A DNA stretch of 34,465 nt, taken from contig DCFP01000011.1 in the NCBI GenBank assembly GCA_002319925.1, positions 1-34,465 of the forward strand, in the 5' to 3' direction. The stretch is from Holophagaceae bacterium UBA1801 (GTDB lineage: Bacteria > Acidobacteriota > Holophagae > Holophagales > Holophagaceae). The position numbers and the translations under genes are program-made. Shown here in pieces: positions 22,259 through 30,572 of this stretch; position 1 is the first letter of the stretch, and each line of letters opens with the position of its first letter. The notes beneath the pieces were generated by a model. It was not told the origin of the DNA. It was given only the letters and a program-made list of their open reading frames with translations, and ran no database searches.

Positions 22259-23023
22259 TCAGCGGAATTGTCTGAAGATTGGATGCGGCATTCCGGCGAT
22301 GCGGGAAGGGTCAATTCCGAAGACCCACGGACTGTTGTTGGCTCCCATGAACATCGTGAGCGTGCTCGCGCCCGCCGTGGAGGAGGTCTTGTCGATTACG
22401 CGCTGCGGCACATAGGAGAAGATGACCCTGCTCCCCGATGCGGTCTTGGAGATGAACCCGAAGATGCGGTCGATGGCATCGCGTGAGATGTACTGCGTCA
22501 GCCCTTCCAGAATGAACAGGGCCGGTTTCGCCATGTCCAGTCCGCCCTCCGGCAGCGTGTCTTCCAGGGACTGAAAATTGAAATCCATGGGGAGGTAGCG
22601 GACATGCCCCGGAAGATGACCAACGTGTCGCAGAATCCGTTGTTTCTTGATCCGCTGGATGTTCAGTAGATCCACTTCAATGACCTGCAAGCGGTCGATG
22701 CCTGGGATCCGATAAGCCCTCGTATCCAGGCCTGTCCCGAGTGTCACCACTTGGCCAATCCCATCCGAAAGGGCGGTTTTCAAGGCTTCGTCGATGTACC
22801 GCGTTCGGCAAACCTGAAGGCCGAAAACGCCTGGAGCCACGCCGTTGTACATCATTTGGAGGATCTTCCGAATGATGGCGGACTGGAGCATGAAACGGGA
22901 TGGAGCATTCAAAAGGCCTAGCACCACTGGGTCATCGAACAATCGGCGCGCCTCCGGCTGGTAGTGCTCGAAAGCGCGCATGGTCGCCACGGCAAAGGCA
23001 GTCTGGCCACTGTTGTTTGGCAT
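22259..23023 (-). pseudogene. TIGR00027-type methyltransferase, copy 2, C-terminally truncated
   Basis: 254 residues. My hand count gives 194 identities over the first 240 residues with the copy at 13385-14251. After G-I-D-P-S the two diverge abruptly. The last 48 residues of copy 1, with the final strands L-E-L-I-E-D-V and E-R-I-A-Y-A-R-V, are replaced by 14 unrelated residues. The SAM motif is intact apart from G-T-G-L-D for G-A-G-L-D. The loss of core strands suggests an inactive or unstable enzyme, although the frame is otherwise open, so a working short form is possible. The ATG at 23023 is homologous to the copy 1 start; a start at 23047 is also open. Confidence 0.72.
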
Positions 23024-23156
23024 TGGACGAAGCTCATCCGTTCCCATGGAGTGGGATTCTTATCCAGGATAGGCCCGCTGGACTAATTAATCGTCTGGGA
23101 AAGCGGTGCGGGAAAACAGGGCCCACGTTGATCGACACCATTTCCCCGGACAGTGT

Positions 23157-23897
23157 CTATTTGAACATCAAGCCTGTGGTGGTGAAGACCATCTGCTCCG
23201 GAGTGGCGCCAAGAACCGCATTCAGGTTCTGCCTGGCGAGCTCCCGGAAGTTGTTCATCTGTTTGGCGTCGTTCTTCTTCTCGCCTTCCTGGAAACCCGC
23301 CTGGGACAGCATGGCGTAGATGACCAGCGTCTCGTACAGTTCCTGGCGCCGACGGGCATCCATGGCCTGGAACTTGTCGTGATCCAGGAGATTGGCCTGG
23401 AGGGCATCCCGCAGCGCCTCGACCCGCGCGTCGGGGACTTCCTTGCCCGTGGCCACCATGTAGTTGCCGGCCATGAAGAAGGCCGCCGCACTAGCCACGT
23501 TGTAGCGGTCAGCTCCAGTGGCGACCTTTGTGTTGAAGAACTCCAGGAACCTGGCGAAGGTCTGTTCCAATTCCTTCCGCTGGACTCCGTCCACCTTGAA
23601 TGTGGCCGCGATGTTCCGCGGAGTGGGGGAATTCTTCAGGGGCTGGAAGTTCACGGTGCGGGCCTTCTGGGCTGCCGGTGCATTGGCGGAATTGGCGGGG
23701 GTCTGCGCAGAAGAGGATGTCCCTTTTTTCGGCGGCATCGTCATGGTCTTCCAGTAGATGCTGGAGCCGATGGAAGCGGAGACGGGGTTGTTCCAGCCCG
23801 TGCCCCACGCGTCCTGGAACTGGGCGTGGACCTGAGCGCTTCCGAGCACGATCAAACAGACCAGACCGATGGTGCGACTGCGCAGGCGGCACTCCAT
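23157..23897 (-). CDS. Secreted protein of unknown function (possibly DUF6683-like)
   Basis: 246 residues. The ATG at 23897 is chosen over one six bases upstream because GAGGAG is seven bases before it and only about one base before the other. The signal peptide is T-I-G-L-V-C-L-I-V-L-G-S-A-Q-V-H-A-Q. A Ser/Pro/Ala-rich linker is followed by a helical domain with N-V-A-S-A-A-A-F-F-M-A-G-N-Y-M-V-A-T-G, F-Q-A-M-D-A-R-R-R-Q-E-L-Y-E-T-L-V-I-Y-A-M-L and a closing L-G-A-T-P-E-Q-M-V-F-T. The domain reminds me of DUF6683 secreted proteins, at low confidence. The next gene upstream on this strand begins at 24835 and ends 65 bases before this start. Confidence 0.78.
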   Translation of the reverse strand: MECRLRSRTIGLVCLIVLGSAQVHAQFQDAWGTGWNNPVSASIGSSIYWKTMTMPPKKGTSSSAQTPANSANAPAAQKARTVNFQPLKNSPTPRNIAATFKVDGVQRKELEQTFARFLEFFNTKVATGADRYNVASAAAFFMAGNYMVATGKEVPDARVEALRDALQANLLDHDKFQAMDARRRQELYETLVIYAMLSQAGFQEGEKKNDAKQMNNFRELARQNLNAVLGATPEQMVFTTTGLMFK

Positions 23898-23962
23898 AAG
23901 CATTCTCCTCAGGTGGTGCAGCTGGCAGTTTGCTCTGTGGGCGTCCGCAGCGCCAGTCCGAT

Positions 23963-24835
23963 TTACGCCATCGTGGAGAGGAGCGGAGTGCCTCCTGTCG
24001 AGAACGGCGCCGGAACCATGCCCGCCTTTATGTCAGAGACTGCCTCATCCACATCGTGCTCCGCGGCACTCACGGCCTTTTGTTCCTCGCTCGCGTTGGG
24101 ACTTTCTTTCTCGGTTTTCCCATGGGCTTTGAGGGTGGCTTTGGCAAGGCCGAGGATACTTCGGATCATGATCATGGCCTTGGCAATCTCCAAGGTCAGT
24201 TCCTGTTGCGCTGACGCCGAGGATCCTGCATTCACCGCGATCCCAGTGGCGACGGCATTCCCATCGGCTCCGCTGGAATTTCCGGTGGTCACTGCCGCGG
24301 AGGCCGCATCGGATTCGGGAATCGACACCGTGAGATCTGCGGGACTCGGCTGCGCAGTAGCGGAAACTGAAGCATCCGAACCATCCGTTCCGGCCGCCGC
24401 GGCAACCTCCTTCACGGCCGCCGCCAGCTCCTTGGCCAGCTGGGCCGCTTCCTTCGCGATGGCTGCAGCGGCATGTTTGTCTCCCATCAACGCCGCACGC
24501 TGCATGCGTTTCAGCAATTCCTTGAGCTTCTGCTGGATCTCGGCAATGCGCTGACCGGAATCGTGGCCGCGCTGATTGAGCGGCGCCAGGGCTGCCTTGT
24601 TGGCCTCGACTGCGGCTTTCATGGAAGCCCAGAGATCGGTCCCACCCGCCGCCGAGGCAGAATTTCCGGCCGATGCTGCGGCCTTCCATGCATCCAGGGC
24701 CGGTGCGCTGAGCGACAGGGCCGCGCTGCCCGTCGTCGTTTCCGGTTGCGCCCCTGGCAACGCTGTCTGCTTCTGACGGCTGGGCAGTGGCAAATGAAAA
24801 AACGATTGTGGAAAGAAAGCTGAGACTTTGGCCAT
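23963..24835 (-). CDS. Alanine-rich coiled-coil protein, unknown function
   Basis: 290 residues from the ATG at 24835 (M-A-K-V-S-A-F-F-P-Q), with GAGAGG upstream; the open frame further up is not supported. There is no signal peptide or membrane helix. Residues about 70-155 are Ala/Lys/Glu-rich with heptads (Q-R-I-A-E-I-Q-Q-K-L-K-E-L-L-K-R-M), predicting a long helical hairpin. A low-complexity Ala/Ser/Gly region and a second helix (L-T-L-E-I-A-K-A-M-I-M-I-R-S-I-L-G-L-A-K) follow. I do not recognise a family. The composition resembles secretion-apparatus substrates or phasin-like proteins, but nothing decides this. Confidence 0.7.
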   Translation of the reverse strand: MAKVSAFFPQSFFHLPLPSRQKQTALPGAQPETTTGSAALSLSAPALDAWKAAASAGNSASAAGGTDLWASMKAAVEANKAALAPLNQRGHDSGQRIAEIQQKLKELLKRMQRAALMGDKHAAAAIAKEAAQLAKELAAAVKEVAAAAGTDGSDASVSATAQPSPADLTVSIPESDAASAAVTTGNSSGADGNAVATGIAVNAGSSASAQQELTLEIAKAMIMIRSILGLAKATLKAHGKTEKESPNASEEQKAVSAAEHDVDEAVSDIKAGMVPAPFSTGGTPLLSTMA

Positions 24836-25039
24836 CGATCGCGCCTCTCGAGACCATCTGAACCTATTGATCGGCAGTAAATGCTGTCTGGATAAGAGGC
24901 TCAACGTTCCAAGGCACATTTGCTCCGCCCCTGCCGCACAGAGCATTCATCGCATCCGCAGCCTTGACGCGTTTCGTAACGCGGCGACATCCAAAACGGA
25001 TTGGCTGGGACCCCTCAGCCCCAACGTCAAGGAGCAATC

Positions 25040-25501
25040 ATGAAAGGCAACGTGAAACCCATTCCCGATGGCTACCATTCCGTGACCCCTTACTTGATCG
25101 TCGACAACGCCGACAAGGCGATCGCGTTCTACAAGAAGGCCTTCGGTGCGAAGGAGATCTTCAGGATGCCGGGACCGGACAACAAGGTCATGCATGCGGA
25201 GGTGCAGATCGGCGACTCGCGCGTCATGCTCGCGGACGAATTTCCCGCCATGGACTCCCTCAGCCCCAGGACGGTCGGTGGCACACCGGTGACACTGATG
25301 GTCTACGTAGAGAACGTGGATAGTGTCTTCCAGCAGGCCATCAAGAGCGGCGCCAAGCAGCTCCAGCCGCTGGCCGACCAGTTCTACGGCGACCGCTCTG
25401 GCAGCGTAGAAGATCCCTTCGGCCACAAGTGGCATCTCTCGACGCACAAGGAGGACCTGACCTTCGAGGAAATCCAGCAGCGCGCCATGGCGGTGCACTA
25501 A
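25040..25501 (+). CDS. VOC-family (glyoxalase/bleomycin-resistance fold) protein, PhnB-like
   Basis: 153 residues in two beta-alpha-beta-beta-beta modules. T-P-Y-L-I-V-D-N-A-D-K-A-I-A-F-Y-K-K-A-F-G-A is the standard first module. H-A-E-V-Q-I-G-D-S-R-V-M-L-A-D-E-F is the first strand pair with possible metal ligand His56 and Glu58. V-T-L-M-V-Y-V-E-N-V-D and D-R-S-G-S-V-E-D-P-F-G-H-K-W complete the second module. It closely resembles the PhnB/YdfO-like subgroup, whose substrates are mostly unknown. AAGGAG (25029-25034) sets the ATG at 25040. It is convergent with the PrsW-like gene and separated from it by an inverted repeat. Confidence 0.93.
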   Translation: MKGNVKPIPDGYHSVTPYLIVDNADKAIAFYKKAFGAKEIFRMPGPDNKVMHAEVQIGDSRVMLADEFPAMDSLSPRTVGGTPVTLMVYVENVDSVFQQAIKSGAKQLQPLADQFYGDRSGSVEDPFGHKWHLSTHKEDLTFEEIQQRAMAVH

Positions 25502-25509
25502 TTCGCAAC

Positions 25510-25569
25510 GGCCTGGAGAGCGACCTGGTTTCACCTTCCGCAAACGAGAACGATCCCGCTCTCCAGGCC
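25510..25569. terminator. Inverted repeat, probable bidirectional terminator
   Basis: A perfect 13-bp stem, GGCCTGGAGAGCG (25510-25522) and CGCTCTCCAGGCC (25557-25569), spans a 34-base loop between the convergent VOC and PrsW-like genes. The loop is long for a classic terminator and there is no T tract. Confidence 0.55.
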
Positions 25570-25571
25570 CG

Positions 25572-27017
25572 TCACAGCTGGTTTCGTGCGGCCTCCACCT
25601 CCGCGAAGGCGTCCTTTAGGATGGCGAAGATGAGGTACCAGCCGACGAGGAAAAGCGCACCCGCCTGAATCCATGAATTCAGGAACGGGAACTCCGAGTC
25701 CCACAATCCGTGGAGCACCACGGCGATGACCCAGCGCCGCAGAACGATCGGGTGGAACAGCATGTTGAGCTTGAAGGGTTTGTCGCCCTTCACCTTCCAC
25801 AGCGCCGCCCCGATCATGGCCGTCCAGATGACATGCCCGCCGGGGGCCAGCATGCCCCGGAACGTAATGACGTCGATGGCTTCGTGCAGTCCGTAGGCAA
25901 AGGCTGCGTTCAGCGGATAGCCGCCCTGCGTGATCGCATCCAGGAAGCCCCGGTACCCGAACTGGAAGGCGTAGCCCGCCGACTCGAAGCCCGCGAAACC
26001 CGCCCCCACGGCCGCGCCGAAGAGCAGGCCGTTCAGCTGCCAGCGGTAGCGCACGGCGCCGACGATGAGCAGCAACGCCAGCAGCTTTCCCGTTTCCTCG
26101 CCCACACCCGTGAGCAGGGCTGGAATCAGGGAACCCGTCCCGGCCCCCGGCACGAACTGGAAGACGAACATCGTCGAGATCAGGCTGCAGGCGCCGCCCA
26201 GCATCGTCATCCGGGCCACCTGGTAGAAGGAAACGTTGCGGGGCGTGTTCAGCTCGAAGAACAGGATGACTACCGAGAGAGGCACGACGAAGGATCCGAC
26301 GAAGGCCATGCCCGGAATGAAGTTGATGTTGCCCCACTGGGAGAAGCCGAAGCGGAGCAGGATGTAGACCGCAAGGGCCGCCACAAGGACACGGTACGCC
26401 GTCCGGATCCGGGGCCAACCGGTGGCGACCTTGAGCAGATGGGGTGTCGTGGTGCTCGTGCCCACCGCGAACTCGTCCTCGATTTCCTCGGTCTTGGCCT
26501 TGGCTGCCTGATCCAGCCCGCCGATCAGGATGTCCTTGATGGGCACATTGGAAAGGGTGGGCAGCTGGGCCACTTCGCTGATCTTGGCGCCGATGCCGCC
26601 CAGCATGCCGCGGTCGGGCATCGGGGGAGGCTGTCCTGGAGCCATGGACTGGGAGCGGAACGGGAGTGCCGCGAGCGATGGGACCTGGCCTGCGGCCCGC
26701 CAGGCTGGCATCCCGTCCTTCCACACAGAGGTCGCCTTGATCACCAGCCCCTTGCGGACCAGCTCCTGCAATTCCGCGAAGGTCACGGGACCTTTCTGCA
26801 TCTGCCCATCCAGGTAGAACCACTCCGCCGCGGGCGCGGGCTGCCCGGAGAAAAGGGCGGGCTCGACTTCACTGGCGGACTTCCACTCCGCCATGCCCTC
26901 GGTCCAGAGCAGCGAATTCCCCTTCAAACGCCCACCGACCGCAAGGCCCGCGAGAGCACCGTGTTCCACCGGTCCCCCTTGGATCCCATCCGTCACGTAG
27001 AACCATGGAGCGGACAT
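25572..27017 (-). CDS. PrsW-like intramembrane protease with two N-terminal GYF_2 domains
   Basis: 481 residues. Two GYF_2 domains (about 5-55 and 66-115) each start W-F-Y and end in a W-K or W-R segment. A Pro/Met-rich linker and an acidic helix follow. From about 205 there are seven or eight membrane helices. PrsW motifs are present: G-E307-E308-T-G-K311, F-E345-S-A-G-Y-A-F, H395-V-I-W-T-A-M-I-G and H436-G-L-W-D440. PrsW proteases cleave membrane-bound anti-sigma factors. The GYF_2 domains probably bind proline-rich partners in the cytoplasm. No anti-sigma gene is visible nearby, so the target is unknown. Confidence 0.88.
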   Translation of the reverse strand: MSAPWFYVTDGIQGGPVEHGALAGLAVGGRLKGNSLLWTEGMAEWKSASEVEPALFSGQPAPAAEWFYLDGQMQKGPVTFAELQELVRKGLVIKATSVWKDGMPAWRAAGQVPSLAALPFRSQSMAPGQPPPMPDRGMLGGIGAKISEVAQLPTLSNVPIKDILIGGLDQAAKAKTEEIEDEFAVGTSTTTPHLLKVATGWPRIRTAYRVLVAALAVYILLRFGFSQWGNINFIPGMAFVGSFVVPLSVVILFFELNTPRNVSFYQVARMTMLGGACSLISTMFVFQFVPGAGTGSLIPALLTGVGEETGKLLALLLIVGAVRYRWQLNGLLFGAAVGAGFAGFESAGYAFQFGYRGFLDAITQGGYPLNAAFAYGLHEAIDVITFRGMLAPGGHVIWTAMIGAALWKVKGDKPFKLNMLFHPIVLRRWVIAVVLHGLWDSEFPFLNSWIQAGALFLVGWYLIFAILKDAFAEVEAARNQL

Positions 27018-27282
27018 AAGCCCTCGATGCCTGGAACTGTCCGTGGCAGACAGCGGAATGAATGTTGAAGAACCAAGCTATGACGTAGTATCGGGATCCC
27101 TGCTTCCGTGCTTGAGAACCCGCCATAAAGGCTTTCGTCACCGTCATTTCCAGGGAAATGATCATGGTTCTGAAGGACCTGTCTCCCCACGCAAACACGC
27201 GCGCCTTCCTCGACCACACCATGTCTTGCGATGATGGAATTGCAGATCGATGAACGTTGCAACCTGCCGGAGACCACGATTC

Positions 27283-28464
27283 ATGACGACCCTTGTCCGC
27301 TTCATCAAGATGCTGATGTCCAGCCAGCAGCGCCTCGGATGGCTGCTGGCGGCGAGCCTGTTAGCCTTAGGTCTGCATGCAGAATCGGAATCCATCGTGT
27401 ACACCGGCAGCATCGGTCATCTGCCGATCGTCATGAAGCTCGAGTTCAGCAGGTCACACGAAATTTCCGGGCGCTACTTCTACCGGAAATACGGCAAGGA
27501 TCTTACGCTCTCAGGCACTCTGAACACTCCGGACGTTATGACGCTCACGGAGACGACTCCGGGCGAGGACGATACGCCCGCGGCATCCATGACTCTCAAG
27601 AAGGGCCCGGCTGGAGGCTGGCAAGGCACCTGGAAGAGCGTGAAAGGACAAACGCTGGCGGTGGCAGTATCCCCGGTGCCGTCCTCTGTAAAGGAAGAGG
27701 CGGATGCGGACTCTGTCTACCAAAACCTGCGACTCGAATCCCGACAGGCGAGAGGGCCCAAGCTCGTGAAAGGCAAACAGCAGGTGTTCATGGGACACAC
27801 CCTGCAGTGGTGGCAGGACCCTGAATCCACGATCGCGTACTTCGAAATCACGTCAGGCTATTCCCCTGAGATCCTGAAACGCCTCAACGAAAAACTGCAG
27901 GCGCGCTTCTGGGACGAAGTCTCCAACGGCGAGGAATGCTCCGAGAATGCAGGTCCGACGGGCGGCGAATACAAGGTGACCTTCACACCGGAATTCCTGT
28001 CTGCGGAAGTCATCAGCGTCAATGTCTTCGTGGACTATTACTGCGGTGGTGCCCATCCGGATTTCGGGGAAGACCCCATCAACCTGCGCGTGGCGGACGG
28101 GTTGGCACTGACCCTAGAGGATGTGCTGTGGGTGGGCAAAGGCACTCCGGTCCACTACAAGGGGAATGATGCCGACTTCGGTGCCTACTCCAAATACCGC
28201 GATGAGGTCTTCGCACCCTGGATCCGGGATCTCTTCCTCAAGCTTTATCCCACCGAGATGAATGAGGACGAGCACGAGGATTCCTGCAGTTACGCGGACA
28301 CCGAGATATGGAACTTCCCCTCCTGGTACTTCACGCCTGAAGGAATCCATCTTGGGCCCATCTTCGCCCGGGCCGCGCGTGCCTGCGAGGGCCCCGAGTG
28401 GTCAGTGCTGCCCTATCGTTTCGCAAAAAAGCATCCGGGCAAGGTCCGGCTTTCCTTGCCCTGA
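27283..28464 (+). CDS. Secreted protein with C-terminal DUF3298-like domain
   Basis: 393 residues from the ATG at 27283, chosen because CCGGAGA lies nine bases before it; ATGs at 27250, 27310 and 27316 are alternatives. The signal peptide is L-G-W-L-L-A-A-S-L-L-A-L-G-L-H-A. The N-terminal half contains beta-rich G-R-Y-F-Y-R-K-Y-G and L-S-G-T-L segments. The C-terminal half (V-F-V-D-Y-Y-C-G-G-A-H-P then W-Y-F-T-P-E-G-I-H-L and a final V-L-P-Y) matches the DUF3298/RsiV-like pattern. Such domains are often periplasmic and bind envelope ligands. Its stop lies 6 bases from the stop of the convergent membrane protein. Confidence 0.78.
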   Translation: MTTLVRFIKMLMSSQQRLGWLLAASLLALGLHAESESIVYTGSIGHLPIVMKLEFSRSHEISGRYFYRKYGKDLTLSGTLNTPDVMTLTETTPGEDDTPAASMTLKKGPAGGWQGTWKSVKGQTLAVAVSPVPSSVKEEADADSVYQNLRLESRQARGPKLVKGKQQVFMGHTLQWWQDPESTIAYFEITSGYSPEILKRLNEKLQARFWDEVSNGEECSENAGPTGGEYKVTFTPEFLSAEVISVNVFVDYYCGGAHPDFGEDPINLRVADGLALTLEDVLWVGKGTPVHYKGNDADFGAYSKYRDEVFAPWIRDLFLKLYPTEMNEDEHEDSCSYADTEIWNFPSWYFTPEGIHLGPIFARAARACEGPEWSVLPYRFAKKHPGKVRLSLP

Positions 28465-28470
28465 CGGGGT

Positions 28471-29424
28471 TCAGCGGGATTCCTGGGAGGCAGACAGAGG
28501 AATGATCCACGACACCACCAGCATGATCAGAATCAACAGGAGCAGGTCGCCCAGCACGAACCCGAGCACGCCCCACCACGGCCACGGCGGATAAGGCATC
28601 GCGAAGACCAATCCGATCGTTACAGGCACACACACGGCGGCGGAGATCATTCCGATCTTGTTCGATCGCACCCGCGGCTTGGCGTCGAAGGCCAAGGTCC
28701 TGGGATTCACGCACGCGTATTCGTAGACGCTTGGCGCGATGAGCAAATCGGGGCGGGCCTTGATCAGAGCCACCATCCAGACGTACTGGAGCCAGACTGG
28801 ATTCTGGATGGGCCTCGATTCACTGCGCCTGAAACCGCGGGGATACATATCCTTTCTCAGGGCGAAGGGAACCGGCATGCCACCGCTATCCAAATTGAAC
28901 CGGATCAAGTCCCCCACGTATTTCCCACCGTATTCCAGTTCCAAATCGAAACCACCCGCCGGGCTCTTCTGGATCTGGTCCCAGCGGAAACTCAGCGTGA
29001 ACTGAGCGGGAACCTCTCCAGCATTCTCCCAGGCCACTGGCCCTTCCTCCGGATCCCTCGGCAGCCTCCACTGGACCTGATCCGCACCGATGCTGACCTG
29101 ATCGGGCGGGTCCTGGCTGCGCAATTGTTTCCGCAGGCCGGACCAGGCAATCCAGGCGATCAATCCAGAGGTCAAGCCGAAGATCATGAGCAGGAAGCCC
29201 ATCACGAACAACCACGCCGAGTCTCCGGACCAGAACAGACAAGGCAGCGCCACCGCGAAGAGGATCCCTCCGAGCTTCAGGCAGAAGCGGAAGATCTTCA
29301 TGGCTGGGGCCCGCAAGGCGTCCTCGCTGGCAATGGAGGAAACGACCGGGAACACGAGGGATTCAGGTCCCGGATTGGATGGAGCCGGCATGAAATCTCC
29401 GATGGGATTCTCCCATTGGATCAT
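28471..29424 (-). CDS. Membrane protein of unknown function
   Basis: 317 residues. AGGGG lies six bases before the ATG at 29424, and directly against the alternative ATG at 29430, so the former is used. A Pro/Ser-rich cytoplasmic N-terminus is followed by two membrane helices (about 50-95). A soluble beta-rich domain of about 150 residues comes next (V-Q-W-R-L-P-R-D-P-E-E-G and F-D-L-E-L-E-Y-G-G-K). Two more helices close the protein (P-P-W-P-W-W-G-V-L-G-F-V-L-G-D and L-L-L-L-I-L-I-M-L-V-V-S). I do not recognise the family. Nothing in the neighbourhood suggests a function. Confidence 0.8.
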   Translation of the reverse strand: MIQWENPIGDFMPAPSNPGPESLVFPVVSSIASEDALRAPAMKIFRFCLKLGGILFAVALPCLFWSGDSAWLFVMGFLLMIFGLTSGLIAWIAWSGLRKQLRSQDPPDQVSIGADQVQWRLPRDPEEGPVAWENAGEVPAQFTLSFRWDQIQKSPAGGFDLELEYGGKYVGDLIRFNLDSGGMPVPFALRKDMYPRGFRRSESRPIQNPVWLQYVWMVALIKARPDLLIAPSVYEYACVNPRTLAFDAKPRVRSNKIGMISAAVCVPVTIGLVFAMPYPPWPWWGVLGFVLGDLLLLILIMLVVSWIIPLSASQESR

Positions 29425-29498
29425 GGACATCCCCTGCTTTGAAGAACACCTCCAAGCCCTGCCGTAAGCGCCCTAGAGGCTCGACAGGACAGCCCTGC

Positions 29499-30359
29499 TC
29501 AGAAGGAGATGGAGGGCATCCACACAGACTCTGGTGATATGTAGGGTCCGAGACTCATCAGGTTCATCACCTTGGACAATCGGCAGCCCGCACGAAGGGC
29601 AGCGCGGAAGAAGGATTCACAGCGAATGGGACACATGAACGCCGTGAAGCCTGGAGCGGCATGATGCGGGATCTGGCCGATCAAAGCGAGGGCATCCTCC
29701 TCCGTCTCCGCCACACCATGCCCGAGTGTCCCGGGAGCAAGATAGCCGCTCAGACGGCCCGCCCGTTCGCGGACCAGCACCGGGAAGTTCCGTTCCAGAA
29801 GAACCGCCAGCTCCCGGCGGCGGCTCACCTTGTAGATGCGCAACCCAAGCTCCCCCAGGGCGGCGAGGTCATCGGAATGGGCCTTCCGGACGGAGGCATC
29901 CTCGGGCGCCGGCTTGGGGTTCATGAGGCCGATGGGCTCGCGCACGGCAAAACCGAGGGAGGCGTACAGCGAGAGCGAAGCCGTGTTGTAGGCATCCTGG
30001 AGCAGGCGCACCTGCGTGATTCCATGATGCGACGCGAAATCCAGGGCTGCCTGCATCAACGCTCGCCCAGCGCCGTGGCCCTGGCAGTGAGGATCCACGG
30101 TGATCGGTCCCAGGCCCGCCACCGTATCCGTGTGCAGCAGGAAGTTCGATCCGACGATGCGACCCTGCACGCGCGCCGCGACACAATAGGCTCCATCGAT
30201 TCCCTGGAACAAGCCGAGTACCCGTGCCGCGGTGGCCGCGTCCGGAAAATCTCGCTTGAAGCCATGCCCCTCTGAAATGCCCCGGAAGGCCTCGAAGCAT
30301 ATGCGTCCCAATTCCGGAATGTGCTCTGGACCGGGTGTGAAAAGTTCTACCTCGCCCAT
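29499..30359 (-). CDS. GNAT-family N-acetyltransferase
   Basis: 286 residues, longer than a single GNAT domain (about 150). The first half is a complete GNAT fold: G-R-I-V-G-S-N-F-L for strand 3, L-G-P-I-T-V-D-P for strand 4, and the acetyl-CoA loop C-Q-G-H-G-A-G-R-A-L-M (Q/R-x-x-G-x-G/A). N-T-A-S-L-S-L-Y-A-S-L-G-F gives the conserved Asn and Tyr. The second half (about 156-286) looks like a degenerate second GNAT-like domain without the loop. The acceptor substrate is unknown. GGGAGAGG precedes the ATG at 30359. Confidence 0.9.
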   Translation of the reverse strand: MGEVELFTPGPEHIPELGRICFEAFRGISEGHGFKRDFPDAATAARVLGLFQGIDGAYCVAARVQGRIVGSNFLLHTDTVAGLGPITVDPHCQGHGAGRALMQAALDFASHHGITQVRLLQDAYNTASLSLYASLGFAVREPIGLMNPKPAPEDASVRKAHSDDLAALGELGLRIYKVSRRRELAVLLERNFPVLVRERAGRLSGYLAPGTLGHGVAETEEDALALIGQIPHHAAPGFTAFMCPIRCESFFRAALRAGCRLSKVMNLMSLGPYISPESVWMPSISF

Positions 30360-30572
30360 GGATGCCTCTCCCGTAGAAACCCACAGATCTCAGTGGCCAG
30401 ATTCCGCGAACCCAGCAGGCTTGGATGCCGCCAGGCAGAATCGTAACAGCACCCACCAGCCTCTGAGCTTCAAGCACCCGGGAAGCGGGCCGCAGCACCA
30501 TGGCCTCCGATCACGATCGGATTGTCCTTGCATCCCGTAAAATGAAATCGTACGCAACGGGAAGAAGGGACC

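Noticed and set aside
25531..26823. A 430-codon minus-strand open frame overlapping the PrsW-like gene
   Set aside because: The PrsW-like frame has clear domains and catalytic motifs; this alternative frame is low-complexity Arg/Gly/His-rich shadow.
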